Below, piece after piece: positions 9,201 through 17,654 of a stretch of 64,000 nucleotides of DNA (position 1 is the stretch's first letter; each line of letters opens with the position of its first letter). The DNA comes from Verrucomicrobiota bacterium. Lineage in GTDB: Bacteria > Verrucomicrobiota > Verrucomicrobiia > Limisphaerales > JACRJZ01. The stretch spans positions 1 to 64,000 of the forward strand of contig JACRJZ010000132.1 in the NCBI GenBank assembly GCA_016219875.1, given 5' to 3'. The position numbers and the translations under genes were made by a program. Under the pieces are notes generated by a model. It had not been told where the DNA came from. It was given only the letters and a program-made list of their open reading frames with translations, and did not search any database.

Positions 9201-12200
9201 GAGCGTCACGGCCGTGCCCGTGGTGACGGACTACTTCAGCAACTACTGCGGCATTTCCTTCCTGGCCAGCCGGGTCTGGAACGTGACTGATGCCTGCGGC
9301 AACTTCACCATCTGCCTCCAGACCGTGCGGATCGTGGACACCACCGCGCCCGTGATTCATACGCCGGCTGACTTGACCGTCCAGTGCATTGGTGACGTTC
9401 CGCCGCCAAACTTCGCGGGCGGCTCGGTGACCGACTGCGATCCCGCCGTGGTCGTGGTGTGGGCGGGTGACGTGACGAACGGCACGCTCGTCAAAACCAT
9501 CACCCGGACCTACAGCGCCACCGACGCCTGCACCAACGCCAGCACCGCCATTCAGACGATCACCGTGCGCGATTCCACGCCGCCCGTGGTGTCCATCGCC
9601 AACATCATCGCTCCGGCGGACCTCGGCACCTGCAGCAAGACCGGCGTGACCTGGACCGCGACGATCTCCGACAACTGCGATCTGGCCCCGACGATCACCT
9701 GCACTCCGTCCAGCGGCTCGACCTTCGCGCTGGGAACGACCACGGTGAATTGCGCCGCGCGCGACCTCAGCAGCAACACGAACAACTACACCTTCACGGT
9801 CACGATCGTCGATGCCCAGCCGCCGGCCATTACTTGCTCGACCAACATCGTGGTGTCCACGCCGAGCTTCAGCGGCGCGATCGTGGCGTTCACCACGACG
9901 GCGAGCGATCTGTGCTCCTCGGCTTCCGTATCTTGCACGCCGCCTTCCGGCTCGCTCTTCCCGGTGGGCACCAACGTCGTGCTGTGCCAGGCCACCGACC
10001 TGGCCGCCAACGTCAGCAGTTGCGTGTTTGACGTGGTCGTCGTGGGCGCGTTCTGCGACTCCACCAACTTCGTCGTCAACGCCGCCGTCCCGGACAACAA
10101 TCCGAATGGGCTGGCCAGCGTCCGGAACGTGACGAGCTTGATCGGACGGATTTCCGACCTGAACGTGGACCTCGTCATTTCCAACGGCTGGAACGGCGAC
10201 CTCTATGCCTACCTCGTCCACCAATCCGGTGTCTCCATCCTGTTGAACCGCGTCGGCCGCACGGCGGTGGCGGTGTTTGGCTACGATGATAGCGGCTTCG
10301 AAGTCACCCTGGATGATCAGGCCCTCAACGGCGACATCCACCTCTATCGCGTCCGCCTCTTTGGGGATCCGAACCAACAGATCGGCGGCCCGCTAACCAA
10401 CTACTGGCAGCCCGACGGCCGCTTGGCCGATCCCGCGAGCGTCACGGAAACCAACGCCCGCACCGCCCTCTTGAGCGCCTTCAACGGCCTCGACCCGAAC
10501 GGCGAATGGACACTCTTCGTGGCGGACTCGGCGCCGGGCGACGTCTCCACCCTGGTGAGTTGGGGGCTGGAATTCTGCGGCGTGACGGCGCCTCCGCAGA
10601 TCCTGACCCAGCCCAGCAGCAGCACCAACGCTCTGGGCACCCCGGCGGCCTTCAACATCGAGGTCACGGGTTCACAACCGATGTTCTATCAGTGGTATTT
10701 CAACTCGAACCTGCTGGCCGGCGCCAACGGCCCCTCGTTGTCCTTCAATCCGGTCACTTGGACGGACGCCGGCTCCTACTTCGTGATCGTCACGAATCCT
10801 TTCGGCGGCGTGACCAGCGTGGTGGCCACCCTGACCGTTGTCGACACCGAGCCGCCCGTTATCGTCTGTCCGCCGAGCTTGGCGGTGCAGTGCGACTCGC
10901 AGGTGCCGCCGGCCGACTTTGCCGGAGGAACGTACTCCGATTCGCAGGACCCGAACCCCGTGCTGGTTTGGGAAGGCGACGTGACCAACGGCCTGTGCCC
11001 GAAGGTCATCATGCGCACCTACGCCGCTTCCGACAGCGGCAACAACGTCAACCGCTGCGTGCAGACGATCGTCGTCTTTGACAACATCGCCCCCACCATC
11101 ACGTGCGGCCCCAACCAGACTCTGGAATGCGGCGCGGCTTGGACGTGGGCGACGCCCACCGCGGACGACAACTGTGCGGCCACCGTGTCCGTGGCTTCCA
11201 CCGTGACCAACTGGGCCTGCGGCAGCACCTACACGGCCACTCGTACGTGGCTGGCGACGGACCTGTGCGGCAACACCGCCGCGTGCAGTCAGAGCGTGAC
11301 CGTGCAGGACACGCAACCGCCGCTCCTGGCGTGTGCCGCCAACAAGACCGTGGAGTGCGGCAGTCTGTGGTTCTTTGACATCCCCACGGCCACCGACTCT
11401 TGCGAAACCGAGTATCGGGTCTATGACAATTCGGCCAACGACCTCATGACCCGTTTCGATCCGGGCGCCAGCGAGGTGGGCAACGAGATCATTCTCGCTG
11501 GCACCAACCAGTTCCTCCGCGAGTTCGGCTTCGAATATTGGGGCACGAACATGGCGGGTGGATCGAGCTTCAGCGGGCCGGTCACCGTGCGCCTGCGCTT
11601 CTATCTGAACGACGGCGCGCCCTTCAACGGCTATCCGGGTCCGGGCACCCTGATCTATGACAGCGGCGCCTTCCCGATTGAGCCGACGTCCCGAAACGTG
11701 CTGCTCTATAACGAATACGACCTGGGCGGCGGCGCCGTGGTGCCGTTGACCAACACGATCCCCGACTCCTTCACTTGGACGGTCCAATTCAGCGGCATGG
11801 GCGCCCAGGACAGCGTCGGTGTGGATCTGTTCTCGCCGCCGGTGGTCGGGCAGACCTACAGCGACTTCTGGGTCCGCGAAGGCTCAAGCTGGATCATTCG
11901 GACCAATGCCGCCACCGACATGGGCTTCGGCGCGGTGGCCGTGTCCTCGAGAGGTTTTGTGACGTTGGAGGCCCTGAGCACCGTGACCAACGCGGGCACG
12001 TGCGGCGGCACGCTGACGGCGACGCGAACCTGGAAGGCGACCGACCTTTGTGGCAACAGCAGCACCTGCACCCAGACCGTTACGGCGGTCGATGTGACGC
12101 CGCCCACCGTTGCCTGCCCGCCGGACAAGTTCGTGGAATGCGGCGACAACTGGAGCTTCGACATGCCGATGGCCACCGACAATTGTGGCACCGTGGTGGT

Positions 12201-15200
12201 GTCCAATGCTTTCACGCAGCTCGATACGAACTTCCTGGGCCGGATCATTCTGGCCAACCAAGTGTGGTACGTCTATGACCAGTGCGGCAACTACACCCCG
12301 TGCGTGCAGCGCGTGTTCATCCTCGACACCCTTCCGCCCGTCCTCGTCTGCCCGTCCAACCTCACCCTGCAGTGCCTGGCCCAAGTGCCGCCGCCCAACT
12401 TCGCGGGCGGGTCCGCCCTCGATGCTTGCGAGGGGCCGGTGACTGCGGTCTGGGCCGGTGACGTGACCAACGGCACCACCACCAAGTTCATCAGCCGCAC
12501 CTACCAGGCCACCGATTCCATCGGCAATGTCGGCCACTGCGTCCAGACCATCACGGTCCAGGACACCACGCCGCCGACGGTGGTGTGCCCGGCCAACCTC
12601 GTTCTGAATGCTGATCTGGGCCAGTGCAGCAAGAGCGACGTCACCTTCACGGTCACTACCACGGACAATTGTTCGACGCCGGCCCTCGTGTGCGTGCCCG
12701 CCAGCGGCACCACCTTCCCGGTCGGCACCAACGTGGTGGTCTGCACCGCCACTGACTCCGGCGGGCTGACGGCCAGTTGCAGCTTCCGCGTGACCGTGGT
12801 GGACATCACTCCGCCCGCCTTGGTGTGCGCCCCGAACAAGACGGTCGAGTTTACGGCGCCGTGGCTCTTTGACGCCCCGGCTGTGACCGACGAGTGCACG
12901 GGCAGCACGGTGGTGTACGACAACACGCGCAACGATCTGGCGGTGCGCTTTGATCCCGGCACCAACGAAGTGGGCAATGAAATCATCCTCGCCGCCCCGG
13001 TCGGCTCCCTGGACGAATTCAGCTTCGAGTTCTGGGGCACCAACACCACGGGCGCGGCCGTCTTCGGCGGACCCGTGACGGTGCGTCTGCGCTTCTGCGC
13101 CAACGACGGCACGCCCTTCAACGGCTATCCGACGCCCGGCACGGTCCTCTATGACAGCGGCGACATCGCGATCAACCCGACGCCGCGCTCGGTGCTGTCC
13201 TTTGGCGTCAGTGACTTCGTGACGGGCGTGGTGCCGCTGACCAGCACCGCCTTGTCGAGATTCACCTGGACCGTCCAGTTCAAAGGCCTCGGGGCGAACG
13301 ACCACGCGGGCGTGGATTTGTACTCGCCGCCGGTCGTGGGCACGACCTACACGGATTACTGGGAACGGACACCGTCCGGCTGGCAACTCAAGGTCAATCC
13401 GCAGGGTCCCATGAGCTTCGGCTCAGAGGCCCAAGGGACCCAGGGAATCACCGTGGTGTACGACAACTCGCGCAACGATCTGGGCGTGCGCTTCGACCCC
13501 GGCACCAACGAGGTGGGCAACGAAATCCTCTTGGCCGCCCCCGTCACCTACTTGAACGAGTTCAGCTTTGAATACTGGGGCACCAACTCGAGCGGCTCCG
13601 CCCTGTTCCAAGGCCCCGTGACGGTTCGGTTGCGCTTCTATGCCAACGACGGCGCAGCCTTCAACGGCTATCCCACCCCGGGCACCGTCCTTTACGACAG
13701 CGGGGACATCCCCATCAATCCGACCTCACGCTCGGTGCTCTCCTTCGGCATCGGCGATTTCTTCACGGGCGTGGTGCCGCTCACGGGCGCCGTCCCGACG
13801 AACTTCACTTGGACCGTTCAGTTCAAGGGGCTTGGCCTGAACGATCACGCGGGCGTGGACTTGTATTCGCCGCCGGTCGTAGGCAATACCTACACGGACT
13901 ACTGGGAACGCACGCCGACGGGCTGGCAGATCAAGACGAATCCTCAGAGCGAAATGGCCTTCGGCTCGGAAGCCCAAGGCACGCCGAGATGGAACGTGAG
14001 CTTGACCGTCGTCAGCACCGTGACCAACGTGCAATCCGCCATCACCTACACCGCCACGCGCACTTGGCGCGCCACGGACAACTACGGCAACGCCAGCACT
14101 TGCAGCCAGACCGTGACGGTCGTGGATGCCACGCCGCCCGTCATCACGTGCCCGCAGGCGGTGACGGTCCAGTGTGACGCCAATGTGCCGCCGCGCAATT
14201 TCGCCGGCGGGACCGTGAGCGACATCGGTGATCCGAATCCGACCGTGATCTGGGTCCGTGACGTAACCAACGGCGTGTGCCCCAAGACCATCACGCGCAC
14301 CTACGCCGCGTATGACTTCAGCCACAACACCAACACTTGCACCCAGACGATCACAGTGCAGGACACCATCGCGCCGACCATCACCTCTTGCCCGACGAAC
14401 CAGACTTACTCCCTGGGCGCGGCCTGGACGTTCGGCACTCCGACGGCCAGCGACAACTGCGGGCTGGCCGCCATCACCGTGGTGTCCACGCTGACCAACT
14501 ACGCTTGCGGCGGAGCCTTCACCGCCACCCGCACCTGGGCCGCCACCGACCCCTGCGGCAACAGCGTCCAGTGCAGCCAGAGCGTCACCACCTTCGATGT
14601 CGCGCCGCCGACGCTCGTCTGCGTCCCCACCAAGACGGTGGAAGCCGGCAGTGGCTGGTCCTTTGATCCGCCGTCGGTCTTCGACTTCTCGGTGGCCAAC
14701 GTGGTGGTGTACGACAATTCCACCCATGACCTGTCATCGCGGTTCGATCCGGGCACGAGCGAGGTCGGCAACGAAATCTATCTGGCCGGCACGGCCCGCC
14801 GCCTCCAGGACTTCAGCTTCGAATACTGGGGCACGAACTTGACCGGCGCGGCGGACTTCGACGGTCCTGTCACGGTGCGCTTGCGCTTCTACGCCAACGA
14901 CGGCGTGCCGTTCAACGGGTATCCGACGCCGGGCACGTTGCTGTATGACAGCGGCGACGCGGCGATCGTTCCCACCAGCCGGGCGGTGCTTCTCTACGGC
15001 TACAACGACCTCATGGGCGGGTTGGTGCCGTTGACCACGGCCGTGCCGAACAACTTCACCTGGACCGTGCAGTTTAGCGGCCTGGGCGCGAATGATCGGG
15101 CCGGCGTGGATCTTTACTCGCCTCCGACCATCGGCGTCACCTTCACCGACTACTGGCAACGGCAGCCTGCGGGCTGGCAACTGTTCACCAACGCGGTGCC

Positions 15201-17400
15201 GGCTGACTTTGGGTCACAGGCCGTCGCCTCCCAGGGTTACGTGAACCTCTTCGTCACCAGCACGGTCACCAATTCCCTCGGCTGTGGCGCCACCATGAGC
15301 GTCACGCGCACTTGGCTGGCCGTGGACGGCTGCGGCAACAGCAATTCCTGCAGCCAAACCGTCCAAGTCGTGGATACCACGCCTCCGGCGATGGTGTGCG
15401 CGGCGGACAAGGTCGTCGAGTGCGGCATGCCTTGGAGCTTCAGTGTGCCAACTGTCAGCGATACCTCCCTGAGCAGTGTGTTGGTGTACGACAACTCCGT
15501 GAACGATCTCGCCATCCGCTTCAACCCGGGCACGAACGAGATCGGCAACGAGATCGTTCTGGCCGACACCGCCCGCTACCTCCAGAACTTCAGCTTCGAA
15601 TACTGGGGCACCAACGTGACGGGCGCACCCGCCTTCCAAGGCCCGGTGCAAGTCCGTCTGCGCTTCTATGCCAACGACGGCCCGGCCTTCAACGGCTATC
15701 CGACGCCGGGCACGCTCCTTTACGACAGCGGCCCCGTGAGCATCACCCTGACGCCGCGTTCCGTCCTGTCGTTTAGCTACCTCGACTTTGTCAGTGGCGT
15801 GGTGCCTCTGACCGGCGCCCTGCCTGACCGGTTCACTTGGACCGTGCAGTTCAGCGGCCTGGGCGCGAACGACCTCGTCGGCGTCGATCTCTATTCTCCG
15901 CCCGTCATCGGCACCACCTACACGGACTACTGGGAACGCACGCCGTCCGGCTGGCAGTTGAAGGTCAGCCCGACCGGCCCGGTGGACATCGGTTCGCTCG
16001 TCCACGCCTCCGTGGACAGCAGCTTCGTCCTCGTCTCGCCCGTCCTGACCAACTACGACTACGGCTGCACCGGCCTGCGGGCCGCGCACAAGGTCTGGAT
16101 GGCCACGGACGTCTGCGGCAACCGCAGCTTCTGCATCCAGAACGTGTACTTCCAGGACACGACTCCGCCCACCATCGCCTGTCCGTCGGACGCCATCGTG
16201 CAGTGCGACGGCGCCATCCCGCCGCCGAATCCGGGGGCGGTCGTGGCCACCGACCTGTGCAGCACCAACGCCACCGTGATCTGGGCGGGAGACGTGACCA
16301 ACGGCACTGTGGTCAAGACCATCACCCGCACCTATCGGGCCACGGACGCTTGCGGCAATGTCGCGGAATGCTCGCAGAACATCACCGTGCAGGACAGCGG
16401 ACTGCCGACCATCACCTGCCCCGGCAACTTCACCGTGAACGTGGATGCCGGCGACTGCTTCGCCACGGTGAACCTCGGCGCGCCGCTGGTGGGCGACAAC
16501 TGTGGCATCATCAGCGTCCAGAACGACGCCCCGCCCACCTTGCCGGCGGGCACCAACCGGGTGACGTGGACGGCCATCGACGTCCACAGCAACGTCGTCA
16601 CTTGCGTCCAGACCGTCATCGTGCGCGAGGTGCTCCGGCCCGTGGTCACCAGCCAGCCGCAAAGCACCACGAACCTCGTGGGCAGCACGGTCACCTTCAC
16701 GTTCACCGCGGCGTCCTGCACCACACCCAAGCTCCAGTGGTTCTTTAACAGCAATTCCCTGCCGGGCGCGACGAACTTCACCCTCGTCATCCCCAATGCC
16801 CAACTCAGCCAGGCGGGCTTCTACCACGCGTTCATCTCCAACACGGTCGGACGCGCCACCAGCGCCGTGGCCCGGTTGACCATGAACCGCGCCCCGGTCG
16901 CCGTGAACGACACGGCCAACACCACACTGAACAGGCCGTTCAGCGCGCCGGCCTTGAAGCTGACCCTCAACGACAGCGATCCTGATGGCGATCCGATCAC
17001 GATGATCGCGGTCGGCCCCACCAGTACCAACGGCGGCACCGTGACCCTGGCGGGCGGCGTCGTTACCTACACGCCGCTGGCGAGCTTCATCGGCGTGGAC
17101 CGCTTCAGTTACACCATTAGCGACAACCGCGGCGCCACCGCCACCGGCACGGTGGTCGTTACCGTCACGAGCGGTTTGACCCAGAACCAGGTCACGGTCA
17201 CGCCCACCACCAACGGCTGGGTCGTCCTCCGGTTTGCCGGCATTCCGGGCCGCACCTACGAGTTCCAGCGCTCGCCGTTCGTGTTCCCGCTGAACTGGGT
17301 GACCTTCGCGGTGGCGCTGGCCCCGCCGAATGGCGTCATGGAAGTGACCGACACCAACGCGCCGCCGGGCGGGGCGCTCTATCGCACGCGCGCGCCGTAG
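6229..17400 (+). CDS. Giant secreted HYR/P-domain/Ig-like surface protein (3,723 aa)
   Basis: Begins with a signal peptide (MKSAKRYPANQPPP... then ALTLAGLGALLWMAAPLCAVAGA). The first ~290 residues after it form a concanavalin-like domain (SYDSFSGYTAGALAGQPYQG). Then come an Ig-like domain and about 21 HYR-type modules, recognised by the recurring border TPPVIxCPxNKTVEC and the pattern TRTWxATDxCGNxxxCSQTVTV. Two proprotein-convertase P-domains (about 7630-8145 and 10070-10587; PDNxPxGxxS, GDLYAYLVHQSG, WTxFVAD) are each followed by an Ig domain. Five copies of a ~170-aa module starting YDN are inserted into HYR modules. Near the C-terminus are an Ig domain, a cadherin-like NRAPVAVNDTA...DPDGDPIT module, and a closing ~75-aa module ending LYRTRAP. 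It likely acts as an adhesive or structural cell-surface fibre. No catalytic domain was recognised. Confidence 0.85.
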   Translation: MKSAKRYPANQPPPSVLCGKATSALTLAGLGALLWMAAPLCAVAGANSYDSFSGYTAGALAGQPYQGTGYGPGSWSALAGTVNVSSGSTLNYISGLLRLRAAGGKTTTPASGSNGVIADLDTSAGGAFGALGLIDGGLVGGPNAGGVLYLSFLGRNNSGDVPDGTEDFAAVELYNGAAEVLGVGNNYPAWAYGTFGIGGDGDLIRPSDGTWQDMDNNVHFFIVKMVFVAGGTDTVTIWMDPDLTTGESGQANTVRRRTVTGNAAFNRVAIRSGSNNNDNGWDFDEVRFGAAWEDVTPTVPAVRVPPVDQNASCGGSASFSVVGVGTPPLSYQWLFENNPISGATGTNLTVSPTYGANAGNYSVAISNDYGMVTSAVAVLAVTNAAPPVIVCPGNIVGSAGSTNGMIMKFLPTVTSTCGAATFQCTPPPNSLFPPGTNVVQCVATDAAGSTSSCSFEVAVFICEGIQTSVNAIVPDNAPSGVVSTANVASPIGRIHDLNVTFTISNGWNGDLYAYLVHQSGFAVLLNRVGRDVAQIFGYGDSGFQVVLDDQAISGDIHLYRIALFGDGTHPVDGPVTGTWQPDARLANPLSVTNGDPRTAFLSVFQNLDPNGQWTFFVADLASGDTSTLVSWGLEICGLTAEPFFVTPPASRTNEVGSTAQFSVVAGGSRPMFYQWYFDGNSLPNQTNDTLTIAPVQWSNAGPYTVLLSNAHGTAMSPAATLTVVDTTGPVLTCPAAASVQCLSNLPPTDFAGGSVTDVGDPNPTVFWSGDTQTGACPILVTRTYGAYDIYGNTNFCTQTITVQDTVPPVITCVPNKSVECTATWSFDPPSASDNCSAATITVVSSVTNAGPCGLTGSATRTWRATDDCGNASECSQTVTIVDTTPPVLVSTDKTVECGTAWTFDTPAASDACGQVFLAVLNTVTNAGPCGSTFTARRTWRGGDACGNSTTTTQTVTVIDTTAPVASCPPNKTIECGTPWDFDAPAATDACGSVTAVPVVTDYFSNYCGISFLASRVWNVTDACGNFTICLQTVRIVDTTAPVIHTPADLTVQCIGDVPPPNFAGGSVTDCDPAVVVVWAGDVTNGTLVKTITRTYSATDACTNASTAIQTITVRDSTPPVVSIANIIAPADLGTCSKTGVTWTATISDNCDLAPTITCTPSSGSTFALGTTTVNCAARDLSSNTNNYTFTVTIVDAQPPAITCSTNIVVSTPSFSGAIVAFTTTASDLCSSASVSCTPPSGSLFPVGTNVVLCQATDLAANVSSCVFDVVVVGAFCDSTNFVVNAAVPDNNPNGLASVRNVTSLIGRISDLNVDLVISNGWNGDLYAYLVHQSGVSILLNRVGRTAVAVFGYDDSGFEVTLDDQALNGDIHLYRVRLFGDPNQQIGGPLTNYWQPDGRLADPASVTETNARTALLSAFNGLDPNGEWTLFVADSAPGDVSTLVSWGLEFCGVTAPPQILTQPSSSTNALGTPAAFNIEVTGSQPMFYQWYFNSNLLAGANGPSLSFNPVTWTDAGSYFVIVTNPFGGVTSVVATLTVVDTEPPVIVCPPSLAVQCDSQVPPADFAGGTYSDSQDPNPVLVWEGDVTNGLCPKVIMRTYAASDSGNNVNRCVQTIVVFDNIAPTITCGPNQTLECGAAWTWATPTADDNCAATVSVASTVTNWACGSTYTATRTWLATDLCGNTAACSQSVTVQDTQPPLLACAANKTVECGSLWFFDIPTATDSCETEYRVYDNSANDLMTRFDPGASEVGNEIILAGTNQFLREFGFEYWGTNMAGGSSFSGPVTVRLRFYLNDGAPFNGYPGPGTLIYDSGAFPIEPTSRNVLLYNEYDLGGGAVVPLTNTIPDSFTWTVQFSGMGAQDSVGVDLFSPPVVGQTYSDFWVREGSSWIIRTNAATDMGFGAVAVSSRGFVTLEALSTVTNAGTCGGTLTATRTWKATDLCGNSSTCTQTVTAVDVTPPTVACPPDKFVECGDNWSFDMPMATDNCGTVVVSNAFTQLDTNFLGRIILANQVWYVYDQCGNYTPCVQRVFILDTLPPVLVCPSNLTLQCLAQVPPPNFAGGSALDACEGPVTAVWAGDVTNGTTTKFISRTYQATDSIGNVGHCVQTITVQDTTPPTVVCPANLVLNADLGQCSKSDVTFTVTTTDNCSTPALVCVPASGTTFPVGTNVVVCTATDSGGLTASCSFRVTVVDITPPALVCAPNKTVEFTAPWLFDAPAVTDECTGSTVVYDNTRNDLAVRFDPGTNEVGNEIILAAPVGSLDEFSFEFWGTNTTGAAVFGGPVTVRLRFCANDGTPFNGYPTPGTVLYDSGDIAINPTPRSVLSFGVSDFVTGVVPLTSTALSRFTWTVQFKGLGANDHAGVDLYSPPVVGTTYTDYWERTPSGWQLKVNPQGPMSFGSEAQGTQGITVVYDNSRNDLGVRFDPGTNEVGNEILLAAPVTYLNEFSFEYWGTNSSGSALFQGPVTVRLRFYANDGAAFNGYPTPGTVLYDSGDIPINPTSRSVLSFGIGDFFTGVVPLTGAVPTNFTWTVQFKGLGLNDHAGVDLYSPPVVGNTYTDYWERTPTGWQIKTNPQSEMAFGSEAQGTPRWNVSLTVVSTVTNVQSAITYTATRTWRATDNYGNASTCSQTVTVVDATPPVITCPQAVTVQCDANVPPRNFAGGTVSDIGDPNPTVIWVRDVTNGVCPKTITRTYAAYDFSHNTNTCTQTITVQDTIAPTITSCPTNQTYSLGAAWTFGTPTASDNCGLAAITVVSTLTNYACGGAFTATRTWAATDPCGNSVQCSQSVTTFDVAPPTLVCVPTKTVEAGSGWSFDPPSVFDFSVANVVVYDNSTHDLSSRFDPGTSEVGNEIYLAGTARRLQDFSFEYWGTNLTGAADFDGPVTVRLRFYANDGVPFNGYPTPGTLLYDSGDAAIVPTSRAVLLYGYNDLMGGLVPLTTAVPNNFTWTVQFSGLGANDRAGVDLYSPPTIGVTFTDYWQRQPAGWQLFTNAVPADFGSQAVASQGYVNLFVTSTVTNSLGCGATMSVTRTWLAVDGCGNSNSCSQTVQVVDTTPPAMVCAADKVVECGMPWSFSVPTVSDTSLSSVLVYDNSVNDLAIRFNPGTNEIGNEIVLADTARYLQNFSFEYWGTNVTGAPAFQGPVQVRLRFYANDGPAFNGYPTPGTLLYDSGPVSITLTPRSVLSFSYLDFVSGVVPLTGALPDRFTWTVQFSGLGANDLVGVDLYSPPVIGTTYTDYWERTPSGWQLKVSPTGPVDIGSLVHASVDSSFVLVSPVLTNYDYGCTGLRAAHKVWMATDVCGNRSFCIQNVYFQDTTPPTIACPSDAIVQCDGAIPPPNPGAVVATDLCSTNATVIWAGDVTNGTVVKTITRTYRATDACGNVAECSQNITVQDSGLPTITCPGNFTVNVDAGDCFATVNLGAPLVGDNCGIISVQNDAPPTLPAGTNRVTWTAIDVHSNVVTCVQTVIVREVLRPVVTSQPQSTTNLVGSTVTFTFTAASCTTPKLQWFFNSNSLPGATNFTLVIPNAQLSQAGFYHAFISNTVGRATSAVARLTMNRAPVAVNDTANTTLNRPFSAPALKLTLNDSDPDGDPITMIAVGPTSTNGGTVTLAGGVVTYTPLASFIGVDRFSYTISDNRGATATGTVVVTVTSGLTQNQVTVTPTTNGWVVLRFAGIPGRTYEFQRSPFVFPLNWVTFAVALAPPNGVMEVTDTNAPPGGALYRTRAP
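11422..15995 (+). repeat. Five-fold repeated ~170-aa YDN module inside HYR modules
   Basis: Copies lie at about 11422-11940, 12916-13440, 13459-13983, 14709-15215 and 15486-15995. Each reads YDNSxNDLxxRFDPGTxEVGNEI, then FSFEYWGTN, VTVRLRFYANDG, FNGYPTPGTxLYDSG, FTWTVQFxGLGAND and DLYSPPxxGxTYTDYW. Each lies between the opening CGxxWxFDxPxxxD and the later TVTNxxxCGxxxTxTRTW strands of one HYR module. Copies 2 and 3 sit in tandem within the same HYR module. The module resembles 'choice-of-anchor'-type extracellular domains common in Verrucomicrobia; its function is unknown. Confidence 0.8.
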
Positions 17401-17557
17401 CTTGGCGGGCCGGCGACACGGCCTCAAACTTCGCCCCGCTCGGCGCTGTGGATTGGCGTCGGGCGGGGCAAGCTGTTTCCAGGCGCGAGACCGCGGATTG
17501 CCGCGCCGCGGCAGTTGAAATATGAATGGCCCAGTGAAACGATGGCCAAACTTAGTC

Positions 17558-17636
17558 GCCGCCGAGGTAACGAGGCTCACTTCAATTGCGGTTTGCAGAT
17601 TGCCGATTGGAGTCAGAGCCTCACATCGGCGGCAAC
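17558..17636. repeat. Degenerate copy of the 4713-type palindrome
   Basis: The left arm at 17558-17578 (gccgccgaggtaacgaggct) and right arm at 17616-17636 (gagcctcacatcggcggcaa) pair with a few mismatches around an AT-richer spacer (caattgcggtttgcagattg). Both arm and spacer resemble the perfect element at 4713-4812. It lies in the spacer before the protease gene. Nothing else recognisable lies between 17401 and 17654. Confidence 0.6.
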
Positions 17637-17654
17637 GGCTTTGAAAGCGACCCC

